This document shows, piece by piece, positions 42,801-55,500 of a stretch of DNA of 64,000 nucleotides. The DNA is from Peltaster fructicola. Lineage: Eukaryota > Ascomycota > Dothideomycetes. Each line of letters opens with the position of its first letter. Position 1 is the first letter of the stretch. A program made the position numbers and the translations under genes. Location: the NCBI GenBank assembly GCA_001592805.2, contig CP051139.1:2108001-2172000 (forward strand), given 5' to 3'. The notes beneath the pieces are model-generated. The model had not been told where the DNA came from. It did not search any database and saw only the letters and a list, made by a program, of their open reading frames with translations.

Positions 42801-43391
42801 CTGAAATTCTGGTCGACACTGTCGATGCTGTGCTCGAGAATGTGTCCGTCGATCAGAAGTTCTTGGGTATCACACTCTTCGCACTTGTGCCTAACACCAC
42901 GGAGTTCCTTAACGCCATCTCATTCGCCATGAATGGCAATATCGCCCTGTCAATGGAGATCGGCAATTCATATGCGCTACAAGTCATGCTTCTGCAGATC
43001 CCTGCACTGATCCTGTACTCGGCAATCACTGGATCTTGGTCAGACGGGGACGCTGTGCTTACGCATACTTTCTCCATGATCTTCCCACAATGGGATATGG
43101 TGACTGTCATCCTTGGAGTCTTCCTTATGGGCTATGTGGTTGGTGAAGGCAAAAGCAACTACTTCAAGGGTAGCAGTCTGATCTTGACCTATCTGGTGTT
43201 CGTTGTTGGCTTCTGGTTCAGTGGCTATAACAACCTCAACGTAAGTCGGACCCATCGAATATGATTCATGCCGCTAACCTTTTCAGACAATGGGTGTCGA
43301 CCCCAATGATACCCTTGCCGTGAGTTCCCAAGTCGAGAAGTACTGGACTACGGGCAGAGGTTCAAGCGGTATGGCGTTCCTAGCTCGATGA
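39855..43391 (+). CDS. VNX1: Vnx1-like vacuolar monovalent cation/H+ antiporter
   Basis: Three exons: 39855-40086, 40137-43240 and 43287-43391, 1146 residues. It is a CAX-family (Na_Ca_ex) exchanger of the large fungal Vnx1 type that moves Na+/K+ (or Ca2+) into the vacuole against H+. A 230-residue disordered N-terminus with an acidic patch precedes THPFGIRIWKPALYKKNRSV. About eleven membrane segments fall into two exchanger halves. The first repeat is INAFFSTIVEVFLYCVAL...LVEGSIVGSI; the second is LFALVPNTTEFLNAISFAMNGNIALSMEIGNS. A polar cytosolic loop of about 270 residues (about 700-960) separates the halves. The third exon encodes MGVDPNDTLA and the tail. Ion selectivity is inferred from the family. 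Confidence 0.92.
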
Positions 43392-44169
43392 CCACGTGCA
43401 TCTCGAGTGTTCTTGGTTAGAAATCAGCGTTTAAGCAAGGCGTATAGGGTATGGGTACAACTCGGGGTCGAATCTTGGCAAGCTGAAAGCCGTCGTTACT
43501 ATTGATAAAGCTACAGTCATTGGCATACATCCCACTATACACCCTGCTGCTCAAGATCCGTTGTGCTAGGACGTGATAGGTCACAGCATCCTTTCGCCAT
43601 GAGATGTATGTGGACATGCTAGTCATGCCGGCAAGGATCCTTGGTGCACGCTACTGGTCAGTAGGCACCAGTCCACTGGGTGAACTATACGATTACCTAT
43701 ATGGCTCCTTCGGGCACTTCGGCTACCAGGAGGCGTGCTCTTTAGGACAGTCTTGTGGATGAGCCGTGCAGGACAAGTCATCAGAGACACGCAGGGCCTG
43801 GCAGCCGATGTTACGCCATGAGCCATGAGCTCGGGCATTTCCATGTGCCGGCAGTACATCAATCCGCCAGGACTGTGCTTGATCTCATGGATGCTTGTCA
43901 GCGGACTGGATCGAATCTACACAAAGCTCGAGAAGCGACATGAGACATGATATATGATGTGCTTATACGTTGATATCAATCTACCAGAAAGCTCTTTTCA
44001 CATGGTCTTGAATTGGTCGTCCAATATTACAGATCATTCAATACTGATCAACGAAGTGGTATCTAGTATGGTCTCATCACAGTCGCTCAACATTCGTAAC
44101 CTCTTGACGACGACTCATACGCTGCCCAAACGCCATGCCCAGAGTATCATTTCAATCAATTTACAGAGC
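43392..44169. other. intergenic between convergent genes
   Basis: 778 bases between VNX1 and the GT2 gene. A GGTCGAATC near 43466 recalls a tRNA T-loop but has no acceptor stem, D-arm or anticodon arm around it. Nothing else is recognisable. Confidence 0.45.
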
Positions 44170-47080
44170 TCAGAACAGTCCCAAAGCAAATGGCAAGAGC
44201 ATACTAGAGCATTGTTAGCATCTGGTCGTATCTGATGGCCTTGATGAGAACTTACTGGCAACCAACTTGATTGACAAGTGGAACGATAGCGGCGAAATCA
44301 GTGATGATCCAGTCACGTGGTGCGAACAATGCCAGGTACACGATACCGCCGATCATGGGGATCATGACAGCATACATGCCCTTGAAGTCTCGCACAATAC
44401 GATCAAGACCGATACGGAAGCCTGAAGCCTCGAGTTCCTTGGCGGTCGTGGTCCACTCCATGTTGATGCTGAAGAAATGGCAACAAAGCGCCTTGAGCAT
44501 GTGGAAGGAGATACCACCGAAGAACAAGATGAACATAGGAGTCCACTTAATAGTCTCCCACAAGCAGAAGAAGAATGTTGCTTGTCCGAGACGATGTCGC
44601 AACATGGCGTATGCGAGTGGTGAGACCAAGTTGAAGACGACAGCCATACCAACGAAGATCTTCCACGAGTTGATGTAGAACTGATCAACATCGTCTGTGA
44701 ACCATCCGACGATCAAGTAGTTGGCCAGTGTAAGTGGTATTGCAGATGCAATGGCGTAGTAGGTTCCGATGTAGGCGATGATGGTGACCTTGCTAGAGAT
44801 CTTGATGTTGCTCCAGAGGAATTTGCGGAAGAGAGGAGTAAGAGGACCTCGTCGCCACCAGTCCTTCAAAGGATGGAACACCAGCTCATTACAGCCGTAA
44901 GCATACTTCTCCCATCTCGCTAGCTCGTCGTAGACTGTGAGCGAGACACCTTCCTTGAAGCCACCGTTGTGGTAGGTAGCTAGACGGACGATGAAGTTGT
45001 TCATCTGAAGACGGAGGGAAACATCGAAATCCTCAGACACGTGGGACTCGGACCAGAAGAAAGTGCGACCATCTTCCTGCCAGCTGATAGACTGAATAGC
45101 CTTCCATCGAATGAAGGTGTTGTGACCGACGAACGGAGCGCAGTCACCGATACCGACGGCGAACTGGATGGAGGTGTAGATCAAGTTGGTGAAGTAGGTG
45201 ATGCCATTCTCGAAGGCGTTGTTGACGACTTGCAGGATGCCAGAGGCGTGTTGCAAAAGAGCGACTTCTGGGCATTCATGCATCTCGAGTGCTCCGTAAA
45301 GGAGACAGTCCTCAGGAACACGAGTATCGGAATCGATGATGAGAATGACCTCGCCCATACGGACATTGCCAGCGGCCCAGGTCTTGCCACCATCACCGTC
45401 GATCATGGTCTCACGAGCTTGTTCGTAGAGTTCTTCCTCCTCCGCAATGCTGAGGTCTTCCTGAGTGCAGCCACGCTTCTCACATTCGATGCCGATAAGA
45501 CGGAGCCATTCGTCCTCGACACGACCTGAGAAATCCAAGCAGTAGTTCATGTTCGAGGCCTTCTTGAACTTTCCTCGACGGATGAAGTAAGTTGGGCCTT
45601 CCGTCGTGCAATTCTTGGGACGAGAGCACCAACCGACGTTGTTAAGCTCATAGTACGCCTGACGGGCTTCTGCAAGCTCAGGTGGAACAAGTTGCATACC
45701 ATCGTCGTTAACAAAGATTGACGCAGTGCCACCACGCTCCTCGTAGTAGCGAACAGCAGCCATGCAGGACTCGATAGTTGGCATGATGACGCCCTTGAGA
45801 CCTTCCTTGTAGACAGGCATCTGAATCGTGACGTGAGGTAGCTCGTAGTCCTTGTATCTGCCAGGCTTTGGTGGCTTTCCGGAGTAGTACATACTGTTGG
45901 TTTGCAGAGCTGAGAGAGGACCGAAGATCTGATACAGAGAACCTGTAAGCACGATCATGAAGAAGAGCGAGAAGGCAGCGAACATAGGGACAGTGAGCAG
46001 CAATGCGAATCGCAGATACTGTCCGTCCAATCGCACTTCGGTGAGCAGTTTGGCGATACAGGCCATTTCGACAACCACGACAAGAACCATAGCGAGACCA
46101 ACACAAGATGCGTGGAGTAGGAGGAACTTGCGTGGAGGGACCTCAGTGCCGTCCTTTTCAGGATCGTAGGCATCGTCGCCTTCTTCTTCCTTGGCAATGG
46201 CGCTCTTGATGACGTCGAACTTCTCCATTTGCTTCTCGTTGAAGACAGTGCCTGGTAAGAAGCCAGTCAATGGAGTGCTGTAGTCCTGCGGATGCATCTG
46301 TCCAGCCGCCATGGAGAATCTGTTAGGCGTACCCGCGGCAGATGTGCCAGGCTGTGGTACAATAGGGACTTGAGAACCCCAAACCTGGTTGTTGTCAATG
46401 TCTGTGGTAGCATAAGAACGCAAAGACTTACCAAACCAATGAGCCAGGTCTCGATATCTGAACCCTGTTGCAAGATGCTCTCGACGGTCTCGCCCCAGAC
46501 AAGGACGATCTGCTCCTCTTTGCACATGCAAATGAAGCTCTCGCGCGCGACATGGGCTCTTCCAGAAGCAATTGCTTCCACAGAGTCCACGATTGGGAGT
46601 GTGATACCGCTCCTTGCGTCGCTGTACTCGGTCTGCTCCGGCGTGATCTGTGCGAGGAGAGCTCCTGTGACTTCTGAAGACATTGTGAATGCTATCGGTA
46701 CGTCCAGCTTGAGGATAGCCTTGACGACCTCCTCATTGAGCTGATGAGGATATGTGACATAGCTGCCGTCCTCACGCTGAAGAAGTACACCACGACTTGG
46801 CACATACTCCGGGATAAGATTGCCATCCTCGTCACAAGGTGGCTCAAGCCATTGGTGTCCTGCAGCTTGCTTGAAGAGGTCTGAGGTCGATTAGCTTTGT
46901 ATTCTCGAGTAAGTTGTCATGCGTACGCTTCGCCATAACACCATGTCTTCCATTCCTGACATCAGAAGAGTTGACGCTTGATGCCCTGCTCTGCCGGACA
47001 TAGTGCTTGCGCGGAGTCTGGGCACCACTTGGGCTGCTATCGTCCAGCCCGCTGAAGTCGAAGTTCATCTCGTTCGCCAT
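44170..47080 (-). CDS. membrane GT2 glycosyltransferase (cell-wall glycan synthase)
   Basis: Four exons: 47080-46942, 46880-46432, 46384-44256 and 44203-44170, 916 residues. The third intron has a good branch point (GCTAAC). An alternative donor at the first intron would change a few residues. It is a processive family-2 glycosyltransferase of the fungal type that includes Zymoseptoria tritici ZtGT2, which is needed for hyphal growth. It is probably in the plasma membrane. A soluble N-terminal domain (about 1-225) is followed by two helices (ASCVGLAMVLVVVVEMACIA and a second at about 320). The catalytic part has PVYKEGLKGVIMPTIES, FVNDDGMQ, LIIDSDTRVPEDC (DxD) and HVSEDFDVSLRLQ. C-terminal helices complete the channel. 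The sugar is unknown. It is not a chitin synthase of the usual QRRRW type. Confidence 0.88.
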
Positions 47081-49376
47081 GGTCAGAGAAGGAATTTAGC
47101 TGACAAGACAAGATGAAGGCACAAGGACTGGAGCTTAAAAGATTGACAAGTGCGAGAAGATATGAATACAAACCGCCTGTCACAAGCGGGATTGACCAAG
47201 ACGAGCAGCCCGATAGCTCTTCGAAAGATAGGCTTGAAGAACACCCAAGGATGGCACGCACATATGTGGACTCTCAACACTAATAGAGAGTCGATATTGG
47301 CAGATACGATCAGAGCTCGGCAATAGCATCGAAGCTACGATCCAACAAGGTATCCAGGCCGGGAGTCGAGATGCATCATGCTGCAAGCACAGAGCTGGCC
47401 CTCGATGTCCCTTGTCTGCCACGTTTCGATCATCGGTCTAGTGAGGCATCTGCTCGTGAGCACGAAGGTTTGTGCATGGGCGAGGTACAAGGATCGGTCT
47501 CCTCGGTAGCACTGGAAGCAGTAAGATCGAGCTTGAAGAAGGTAGAGTTCTGATGCCTTCGATGAATCGAGTAGTTGTTCGTAGTGAGTTGTGTCCCAGA
47601 AGAGAGGTTGCCATCTCATTTGGGCTATGCGTTGATAGCCGCGCGCGATCATTGTGCATAGTCTGTCATAGAGAAAGCCTAAAACCATGACATTGACCTG
47701 CTATCCAGCACAAGGATGTGCTGCGAGTCCTGATAGCAACATTAGTGCTTAGCCTGTCAAATCAGTATCGGCATGGCCTATACCAGCAGCGATCTTGGAA
47801 TCTCATTCCGATGCTTGGCCAAAGGTCGTACGACCAGTAGATCGTTAAGCTCCTGCTTGTTGAAAGTAGAACCGATAGCGTGAGATGTCGATAGATGAGG
47901 CAGGTATGTACCTTTTTAGAGTTTCAGTACATCGGAACAAGGTTTAGTGTTGTGACGTTTGCTGCATGCAACACTTTGCCTAAGCACAAGCCAAACCATG
48001 AGCTCCACGATGCATGAGCGAATTGTCTTCGTCCGAATCTGGTGAAACAATGGCCTAGACTCGGGACCAGCTTTCGTGAGAAGCACGTGAGAAGAGTCTC
48101 CTGCTTTGCAACTGCTGGGTAAATGCAGTGCTGTGAGAGTGATGTCCGTCGATGGGTGGCCATACGCGATTGCGATAGTTATTCTGATGGCGTCTCCACG
48201 GTGACAGTGCCGTGCTAAGCAGGCGTGCTATCTAGTCAGTGTATAGCATGTTGTCAAGCGTCCCGTGAGAACTAGGAGCGGCTGTTCCAAGCTCAATGCT
48301 TGTGCTGTCAGACTCATGGATCCTTCCTCCTGACTGGTGTCAAACTCAGACCCGAAGTGGCATGTCCTATGTCGAAGCAGACAGGTGCCAGGTCTCTTAT
48401 GGCAAGTCGCGCAAGATAAGAATGCTGACCTACCGATTTCAGTCCATGCAAGAGAACGGCGCTTCCATATTCTCTCGCCGCACACTCGTGATAGAAGCTG
48501 TTTGAGGACTGTTCGAGCAGTAGTGGATCCACGTTTCATACACAGACCGCCATAGTACTACCTTGCCGCTGAGCAAGCATAGGTTCACCGATAGTCGATA
48601 TGCTTCACCGAGGCTCGCGATGGAGGTCTCGAGGTGATACAGCCATCGATGGTGAAGCCACATACGTGGCAAACACAGCTCCTGACTCTTGTATGTTCTG
48701 TTGTGAAACGCGTGCTGTGAGGAGTATTGAATGGGCGTTCGCCAATTCAGAGCGCATGGCGCAAACCCAGCTAGAGGCCTCGTCCGAGCGCGAGGTACCG
48801 AAGAAATAGAATACTCTATCGACCAGTAGGGCTGCAAGAGCGCATCGAGCGATACGGGTAGACAAGACCCGCCGGCAAATTGCTCGTGAAGAGAAATCGG
48901 AGGAGAAGTTGAAGGAGACAGGAGGAGGGCGAAGCTTCCATCGAAGCAAGGTTGTTCCCGGCACCATGATACGCCAGCCATGCCGAATTAAGTGTTGCAC
49001 CATTGCCATGCATCTGTACCTGGCGAGCCAAACTATAAACACGCCTCTTCACTTCCATTTCTAGAGATAGCAGAGATCAGTCTTCCAGATGGAGTCCATG
49101 CAGTCGGAGAAGAAAAGTATCGCATGCACCTCATCCAAGTTGAGCTTGAATGTGTCGACCATGCGCTGCAGCACATGCTCACACACTAACGATGGCTTCT
49201 ATCACTCCTAGGCACTTCCGAGGGCGGCAAGGATACTGATAAGTCAGTACTGGCCAGGTCTTGGACTTCTCCTAAGAGAATGTCTGCTTGTGATCGAGAA
49301 ACGATAAGTAACACAGAATCGACACAGTCCTAGATCTCCTCACTACGACCATTTACCTCCATACACATCTCAAGTT
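47081..49376. promoter_or_regulatory. 2.3-kb divergent intergenic region, GT2 / GH16
   Basis: The longest gene-free stretch in the window. The largest frame in it (minus strand, 48439-48981) has no domain, an odd Cys/Trp/Ser composition and a competing overlapping frame, so it is not coding. The region may hold long regulated promoters, long 5' leaders or an undetected non-coding transcript. Confidence 0.4.
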
Positions 49377-50941
49377 ATGGCGATCTTTGGTAGGAAAGGC
49401 AAGAAGGCTGCGAAGGAAGCAGAGAAGGCTGCAGCACAAGAGACCAACACTACCGACAACGAGAAATCTGGACGAGACACACCTGAGTCACAGCAAGGTC
49501 ACAAGGGCAACCCTTTCGCAACACCGAAGTTCAGTGAACCACCTTCAAGAGATCCCCAAGACTCGACAGAATCTGGCTCTGGCTACTTCCCTCCCGTACA
49601 GACCAGTGAGTCTCTTGGTCATATTGATGTCTCACGCTGACTGTGCCAGAATCATATGTGCCAAGACGAAGGAAGTTCGTCAGCGCACGTCTGAAGGAAG
49701 GTGAGCTCGACGACAAGCCATGGGTCCGTGGTAAGGATGATCCCAACTACAAGCGAAGACGGTGGGAGAAGGCCATGTTCTGGATCTGTATCGCTCTCGG
49801 TGTCGTTATCGGCGCCGCCATCTGCGCATTCGAGTACATGAGTGTCTCTACTGGTGTCTTCTGTCCCATATGGGAGGACGACTTCCACAGCATTGACACC
49901 AGTGCTTGGAACTACGAGTGGCAACGTGGAGGATTCGGCACCGGTAGCTTCGAATGGACCACAGACGACCCTAAGAATGCATACACTGATGCTAATGGGT
50001 TGCATATTGTTCCAACGCTCACCACAGACTCAACCAACATCACACTGGACCAGATCTACGATGGCTATGTCATCAACATGACCACTGATAAGACCTGCAC
50101 CTCAACAGACTACACAATGTGTTCGATCCGCAGCAACAAGACCAGTGGAGACATCATCAATCCTGTCCGAAGCGCCCGCCTCACTACTCGACACAAGAAG
50201 ACAATCAAGTATGGTCGAGTTGAAGTTGTCGCCAAGATGCCTCAGGGGGACTGGCTCTGGCCTGCCATCTGGATGATGCCAGATACCGAGGCCTACGGCG
50301 CTTGGCCAATGTCTGGCGAGATTGACATTGCTGAAAGCAGAGGCAACAGTCCAGACAACTACACTGATGGCCGTAACTCTGTAATCTCAGCACTACATTG
50401 GGGACCATCCCCTCTGACTGATGGCTTCTGGAGGACATCAGGCAAGCACAACATCAAGCGAACTGACTACTCCAAGGCCTTCCACACCTATGGTCTTGAA
50501 TGGACGCAGGATTATTTGTTCACCTACATTGACAGCAAGCTTCTCGTGAGTCCTCCTGTGTCGGCACCGCGTTTGTGACTAACAAGCCTGCAGCAAGTCT
50601 TCTTCATCAAGTTTAATGATGGGTCTGGAAACATGTGGAATCGGGGCGACTTTGGCTCGGCTCTTGCAAATCGTTCTGCTCTATTCAACCCTTGGTCCCA
50701 GACTGGCCTCGCGAATACGCCATTTGACCAAGAATTCTATCTGATCCTTGACGTCGCTGTCGGTGGCACTAATGGCTACTGGCCTGACGGTGTAAGCAAC
50801 AAGCCATGGGGTGACGGCTCCCTCACTTCTCCAAAGTCTTTCTACGATGCGAGGAACATCTGGCTGCCAACATGGGGAGCGGGAGATGCACGCGGCATGA
50901 CAGTCAAGAGCGTGAAAATGTCCAAGGCAGGAGCTTGCTGA
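49377..50941 (+). CDS. membrane-anchored GH16 glucanase/transglycosylase-like protein
   Basis: Three exons: 49377-49605, 49650-50545 and 50594-50941, 490 residues. It is a type II membrane protein: a basic, polar cytosolic tail (about 1-138) with KRRRWEK, then one membrane helix (FWICIALGVVIGAAICAF). A luminal or extracellular GH16 domain follows, starting CPIWEDDFHSIDTSAW. The catalytic motif E-x-D-x-x-E is GEIDIAES, preceded by WPAIWMMP. VAVGGTNGYWPDG near the end matches the beta-1,3-glucan-binding/GH16 group. Its role is probably cleavage or transfer of beta-1,3-glucan in the wall. The catalytic acids are intact. Several N-glycosylation sites (NIT, NMT, NKT, NYT) are seen. Confidence 0.9.
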
Positions 50942-52593
50942 AGCCTCTATGGCTGTGTGGGTGGGTGCAAGGCGTTCTAGGGACAACAGCACAATCGAGA
51001 CGTTTGTGTGCTGCAGGAGTATTGGCTTGGAAGGCAGCTCTGAGAAGCTCGCATATGATACCGCTGTAATGCTTGGATGGAGATGCTTGACATTGAACCT
51101 CTCACTATACTCTCATCGTGTAGTCGCATGCATGAGTCAAACTGATCGATCAGATCGACAGATCGGCAGACGTATGCAATTGCTGTTGAGCCTCCTGACG
51201 ACTGCATAGTGGTATCAACTTCATCGATCAGCCACATGGCGTCCATGTGTCCATGAACTGCACAAATGTCTCATTCGTCGTGAGCGGCACTTTGCATCCA
51301 CCAGTATGTCGCAGTGGCGTTTGTGTCAGCTGTGTCGTGTGCTCCATGTCAATCGTGTATCGACCATGGCGCTCAAGGCTGACAAGACCAAGCATGGTTA
51401 TCTGCCACCTTGTCATCACGCACGGAAGCCATGCGAAGCATACGTCTGTAAGGCTGTATGTATCTAGTCTCGGTCGACATGACTCCTGCTCGTCAGCTAC
51501 TGCATCATTTGAGACCACCTGCTGAAGTACTCGCAATCTCCAGCTGCTTTCACCTGTGTTCCACAGTACTCAGTCTCCACGATCGGCTCCTTGAGCAAGC
51601 ACTCGGTATCGTGTCGATGTATTTGACTTCAGCCGTAGCGCCTGAGCTTCTCGCTTGCTTCGAAGATGATATTGTGGATCGAGAGACACATCGGTTGTCA
51701 AAGTAAGATCTCTCACTAGGTCAAGGTGGACCGAATGAAGAAAATGTGGCGCCATCTGCCTTCCGATAGTGAAAGATGCTAAATTTAATTCGGTAAGGTC
51801 AACCAAACTCTAATCACGACCTCACAGCTCGAAGCTTAGGGCACTGTGGAGGTGGCATAACTCAACTAAAAAACCTCACGCATCCTCCATCAACCGTCTG
51901 AAACGGTCTCTTTGGGCGTATCATACATCTGAATCGGGACTGCTCATCGAAACTTGTATCCTTGTACTACTCACTTTAGGACAGCATCGCCAAAACCATC
52001 TCGGCATCTCCTGCAGCGTGCAGACTCTAATCATCAATCTGTACACAGCATTCCACGGATGCTGCTAGCTTTCAAGCGACAGCCGCAACCAGGCCATGCT
52101 CCCACCATTCGACATCTCAACAACAGATGAGGCCTGTGTCAGGCTCTTGGCTGTGACATTCTAGCGACGGGACACTCCTGAACCTTGTACAGCTCTTCCA
52201 CCATATGCTCATGAGGCGCTGCTCAGTGGACACTCCGATAGCAGCCTGACCGTTCACATAAGTCCGTTTATGGCATACGCGTCGCCAGGCGCCCGTGAGT
52301 CTGCTTCTATGGACGCCTCATGTCGAATCTGCGCGCTCGGCTCTCGCTTTGATGTTTCGATGGGCGATTATGGCGCAGCTGTACAATCGTACTACCAAGG
52401 CCTTTAACCTGCATGTTGTCTACCCGGAGCACTCAAATAGACATCTCTGCTCACTCTGTGGTGTTGACTCTTCTTTCTCCCTTCAGGAGGAGTTCACGAA
52501 CTTCTCTCCCAGTCTTTCCTTGTCCTCACGTCACTGTCGTTCTCACGATACATCCTTCGTTTGAAAAGCTTGCGAGCTGTGTACACTATCAAC
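50942..52593. promoter_or_regulatory. 1.65-kb intergenic region upstream of the WSC-oxidase gene
   Basis: Long upstream region in tandem orientation. No supported gene. Pyrimidine-rich blocks (about 52465-52560) lie just before the ATG. Confidence 0.4.
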
Positions 52594-55500
52594 ATGGCAC
52601 GAGCGAGTGCAGTGCCCGTGCTACTGTCGCTACTGCTATCCTCCGTGCAAGCCACCTACTCTCCAGGACATCATGCATATCTCGATAGCCTTATTGGAAG
52701 AGCTACGACTCAGCTCACGCCGGCATCCAACTCACTGCCTACCAATTGGACTTATACAGGCTGCTACAAGTGAGTCGGATAGAGTGCCGATGAGTCTTGT
52801 ACTAACATACGCAATTCAGTGATAATCAAGGCTCAAGAACGCTGAATGGCCCTTACTATGGTGATGGTTCCGGCATGAATGCGTCGACCTGCGTCAGCTT
52901 TTGTGCTAGCCAGAACTATGTTTACGCTGGAACAGAATACTCATCTCGTAGGTCAAGACGTACTTGACGTAAAGTTCATGCTTACGTGCTCCAGAATGCT
53001 ACTGCGGAAACTCCATTGCGTCTGGGCTGAACCAGACAGATGCCACCTGCAACATGGCATGTTCTGGTAACAGCGCTGAGGTCTGCGGTGGTCCGAACCT
53101 CCTCACCATCTACTACGCGAACACAGCCGCTCCGATACCTCCATCTGTCAATCCTGGTCCACCAGGCTGGACATCGTACGGTTGCTACGCGGAGGGCAGC
53201 ACACGTACTCTGGCAAACCTCTATGATGTCCCTGGCGGTTCAGCCAAGAACATGAGCGTTGCGGCTTGCACATCTGTGTGCGGCGCGAACGGCTACAGTC
53301 TTGCTGGTGTCGAATACGCCAGCCAGTGCTTCTGCGACAACTACATTTCGTCTGCTGCCACGAACGCCTCTGCCTCAGACTGCAACATGGTCTGCAGTGG
53401 TAACTCGACCGAGTTCTGTGGAGCAGGCAACCGTCTCAATCTATACGCTGCAGGCAAGGTTGTGCCAGGTCTGAAGCCGGCGTCGAAAGTCGTAGCACCG
53501 CCTCCAGGATGGTTCTCTACGGGATGTTACAACGATACAGTTGGAACTCGTACTCTGAACACCGCTCAGTATGGTCTTGGCGACCTGAATGTGGAGAATT
53601 GTACGGCAGCATGCTTCAAGAACGGGTTCAGCCTTGCTGGTATGGAATACGGCAATGAATGCTATTGCGACAATTCCTACCAAAACTATGGTGCTCCTGC
53701 CACCGACGGCCGATGCAACATGCCTTGCAAGGGCAATGCCAACGAGACTTGTGGTGGTCCAAACGGCCTGAGCGTATTCAAGTATACTGGATGGTTCTCC
53801 AAAGGCTGCTACAACGACACTGTCGGCACACGATCTCTCAACTACGCGCAATACGGACTTGGTGATATGACTATCGAGAAGTGCACTGCTGCTTGCCAGT
53901 CCGCTGGCTATAACCTCGCTGGTATGGAGTATGCCAACGAGTGCTTCTGCGATACTGCCATTCAGAACAATGGTATCGTGGTCACTGACGGTCGTTGCAA
54001 CATGGCGTGCAAGGGTAATGCAAATGAGGTTTGTGGTGGACCAAACGGCCTCAGCATCTATTTCTTCAACTCCACGGGCGTCGTGAGCTCGACGACAACG
54101 ACGGCTGCTGCAGCTGTGGCTGCCGGTACCAGTCCAGCTGCATCACCGGTATCAGCGGCTGCAGTGAACACCACGGCCATAGCACCATTCACGTACCAAG
54201 GATGCTTCACCGACAACTCCCAGCAAGGTCGTACGCTGGCAAACCAACAGCCAGACAACAAGGCGATGACTGTCGAGTCTTGTGTTTCGACTTGCAACTC
54301 GCTCGGCTACTCAATTGCTGGTATGGAGTACGGCGTTCAGTGCTTCTGCGACAATTTCATTCGATACTCGCCAAGCAACGTCACTGCAAGTGGTGACTGT
54401 AGCGTCAAGTGTGGCGGCAATAGCGGCGAGTACTGTGGTGCTGGTTCAAGATTGAGCATCTACTCCAACGGCACCATGGTCAACTACACACCACCGACCA
54501 TCCTACAGAACGTCACTCAGTGGCAATACAAGGGCTGCTACAGCGATATAGACGGCGCTCGTACATTGGCCTACAAGATTCCATGGCCAACCAACAACAC
54601 CAACGAGGCTTGTGTGGCTCAGTGCCAGAGGTTTGGCTACGGTATCGCCGGCACCGAGTATGGCCAAGAGTGCTGGTGTGGTGACTGGCAGAATGTGCTT
54701 GACGCTCAGGCAACTCTCAGACCAGATTCCGAGTGCAACATGCTTTGCAGCGCTGACCAGGGCAAGAATGGTGGCCACTACTGTGGTGGAGGCAGTCGAT
54801 TGGCGTTGTACAACTGGACTGGCCCGTTGTTGACCAACTGGAATTATGCCTCAGGACTCGATGCTGGTGCATATCAGTTCCTCATCGGTGGAGTCAACAT
54901 TCCACTCGTCACTGCACCAGCTCGTAATGGCAAGGTCACATACATGTCGAAGTTCGGCACTGAGCCAGCCAACAACTCTACTGGTGCTTACGAGCTCGAC
55001 CTTTCCCTCCTCAACAACTTCACTGCTGCATGGCGACCAATGCATGTCAAGTCTGATGTCTTCTGCTCTGCCAGTCTCACGCTTCCTGATCGAGCTGGCC
55101 GCCAGATCAACGTTGGTGGATGGGCGAATGATGCCACATATGGTGTTCGTCTCTACTGGCCTGACGGTGTGCCTGGCGTATGGGGTCAGAACGACTGGCA
55201 GGAGAATGTCAAAGAAGTCTCTCTGCTCACCGGTCGATGGTATCCTTCAGCCATGATCATGGCGAACGGCTCTATCCTTGTCGTTGGCGGTGAAGTCGGC
55301 TCAAACGGTGCTCCCGTGGGAGATCTTGAAGTGCTGCCATCTCCAGCCAAGCAGAAAGTTCCAGCAGAGTACCTCACAAGAACGGATCCCTACAGCACAT
55401 ACCCATTTCTAGCCGTCCTCCCATCTGGCGGTATTCTGGTCACGTACTACAATGAGGCGCGCATCCTGGACCCGGTCACTCTGACCACCAACCGCAGCCT

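Noticed and set aside
43440-43500. possible tRNA (T-loop-like GGTCGAATC)
   Set aside because: No matching acceptor stem, D-arm or anticodon arm could be folded around it.
46385-46425. shorter 30-base intron at the second GT2 junction
   Set aside because: Using the first CAG acceptor would make an intron of about 30 bases, too short for fungal splicing, and would break the frame. The 47-base version keeps the frame and uses the strong GTAAGT donor.
48439-48981. 180-codon minus-strand frame in the GT2/GH16 gap
   Set aside because: No domain, improbable composition (many Cys, Trp and Ser), and a competing frame of similar length on the same strand. It is most likely chance.
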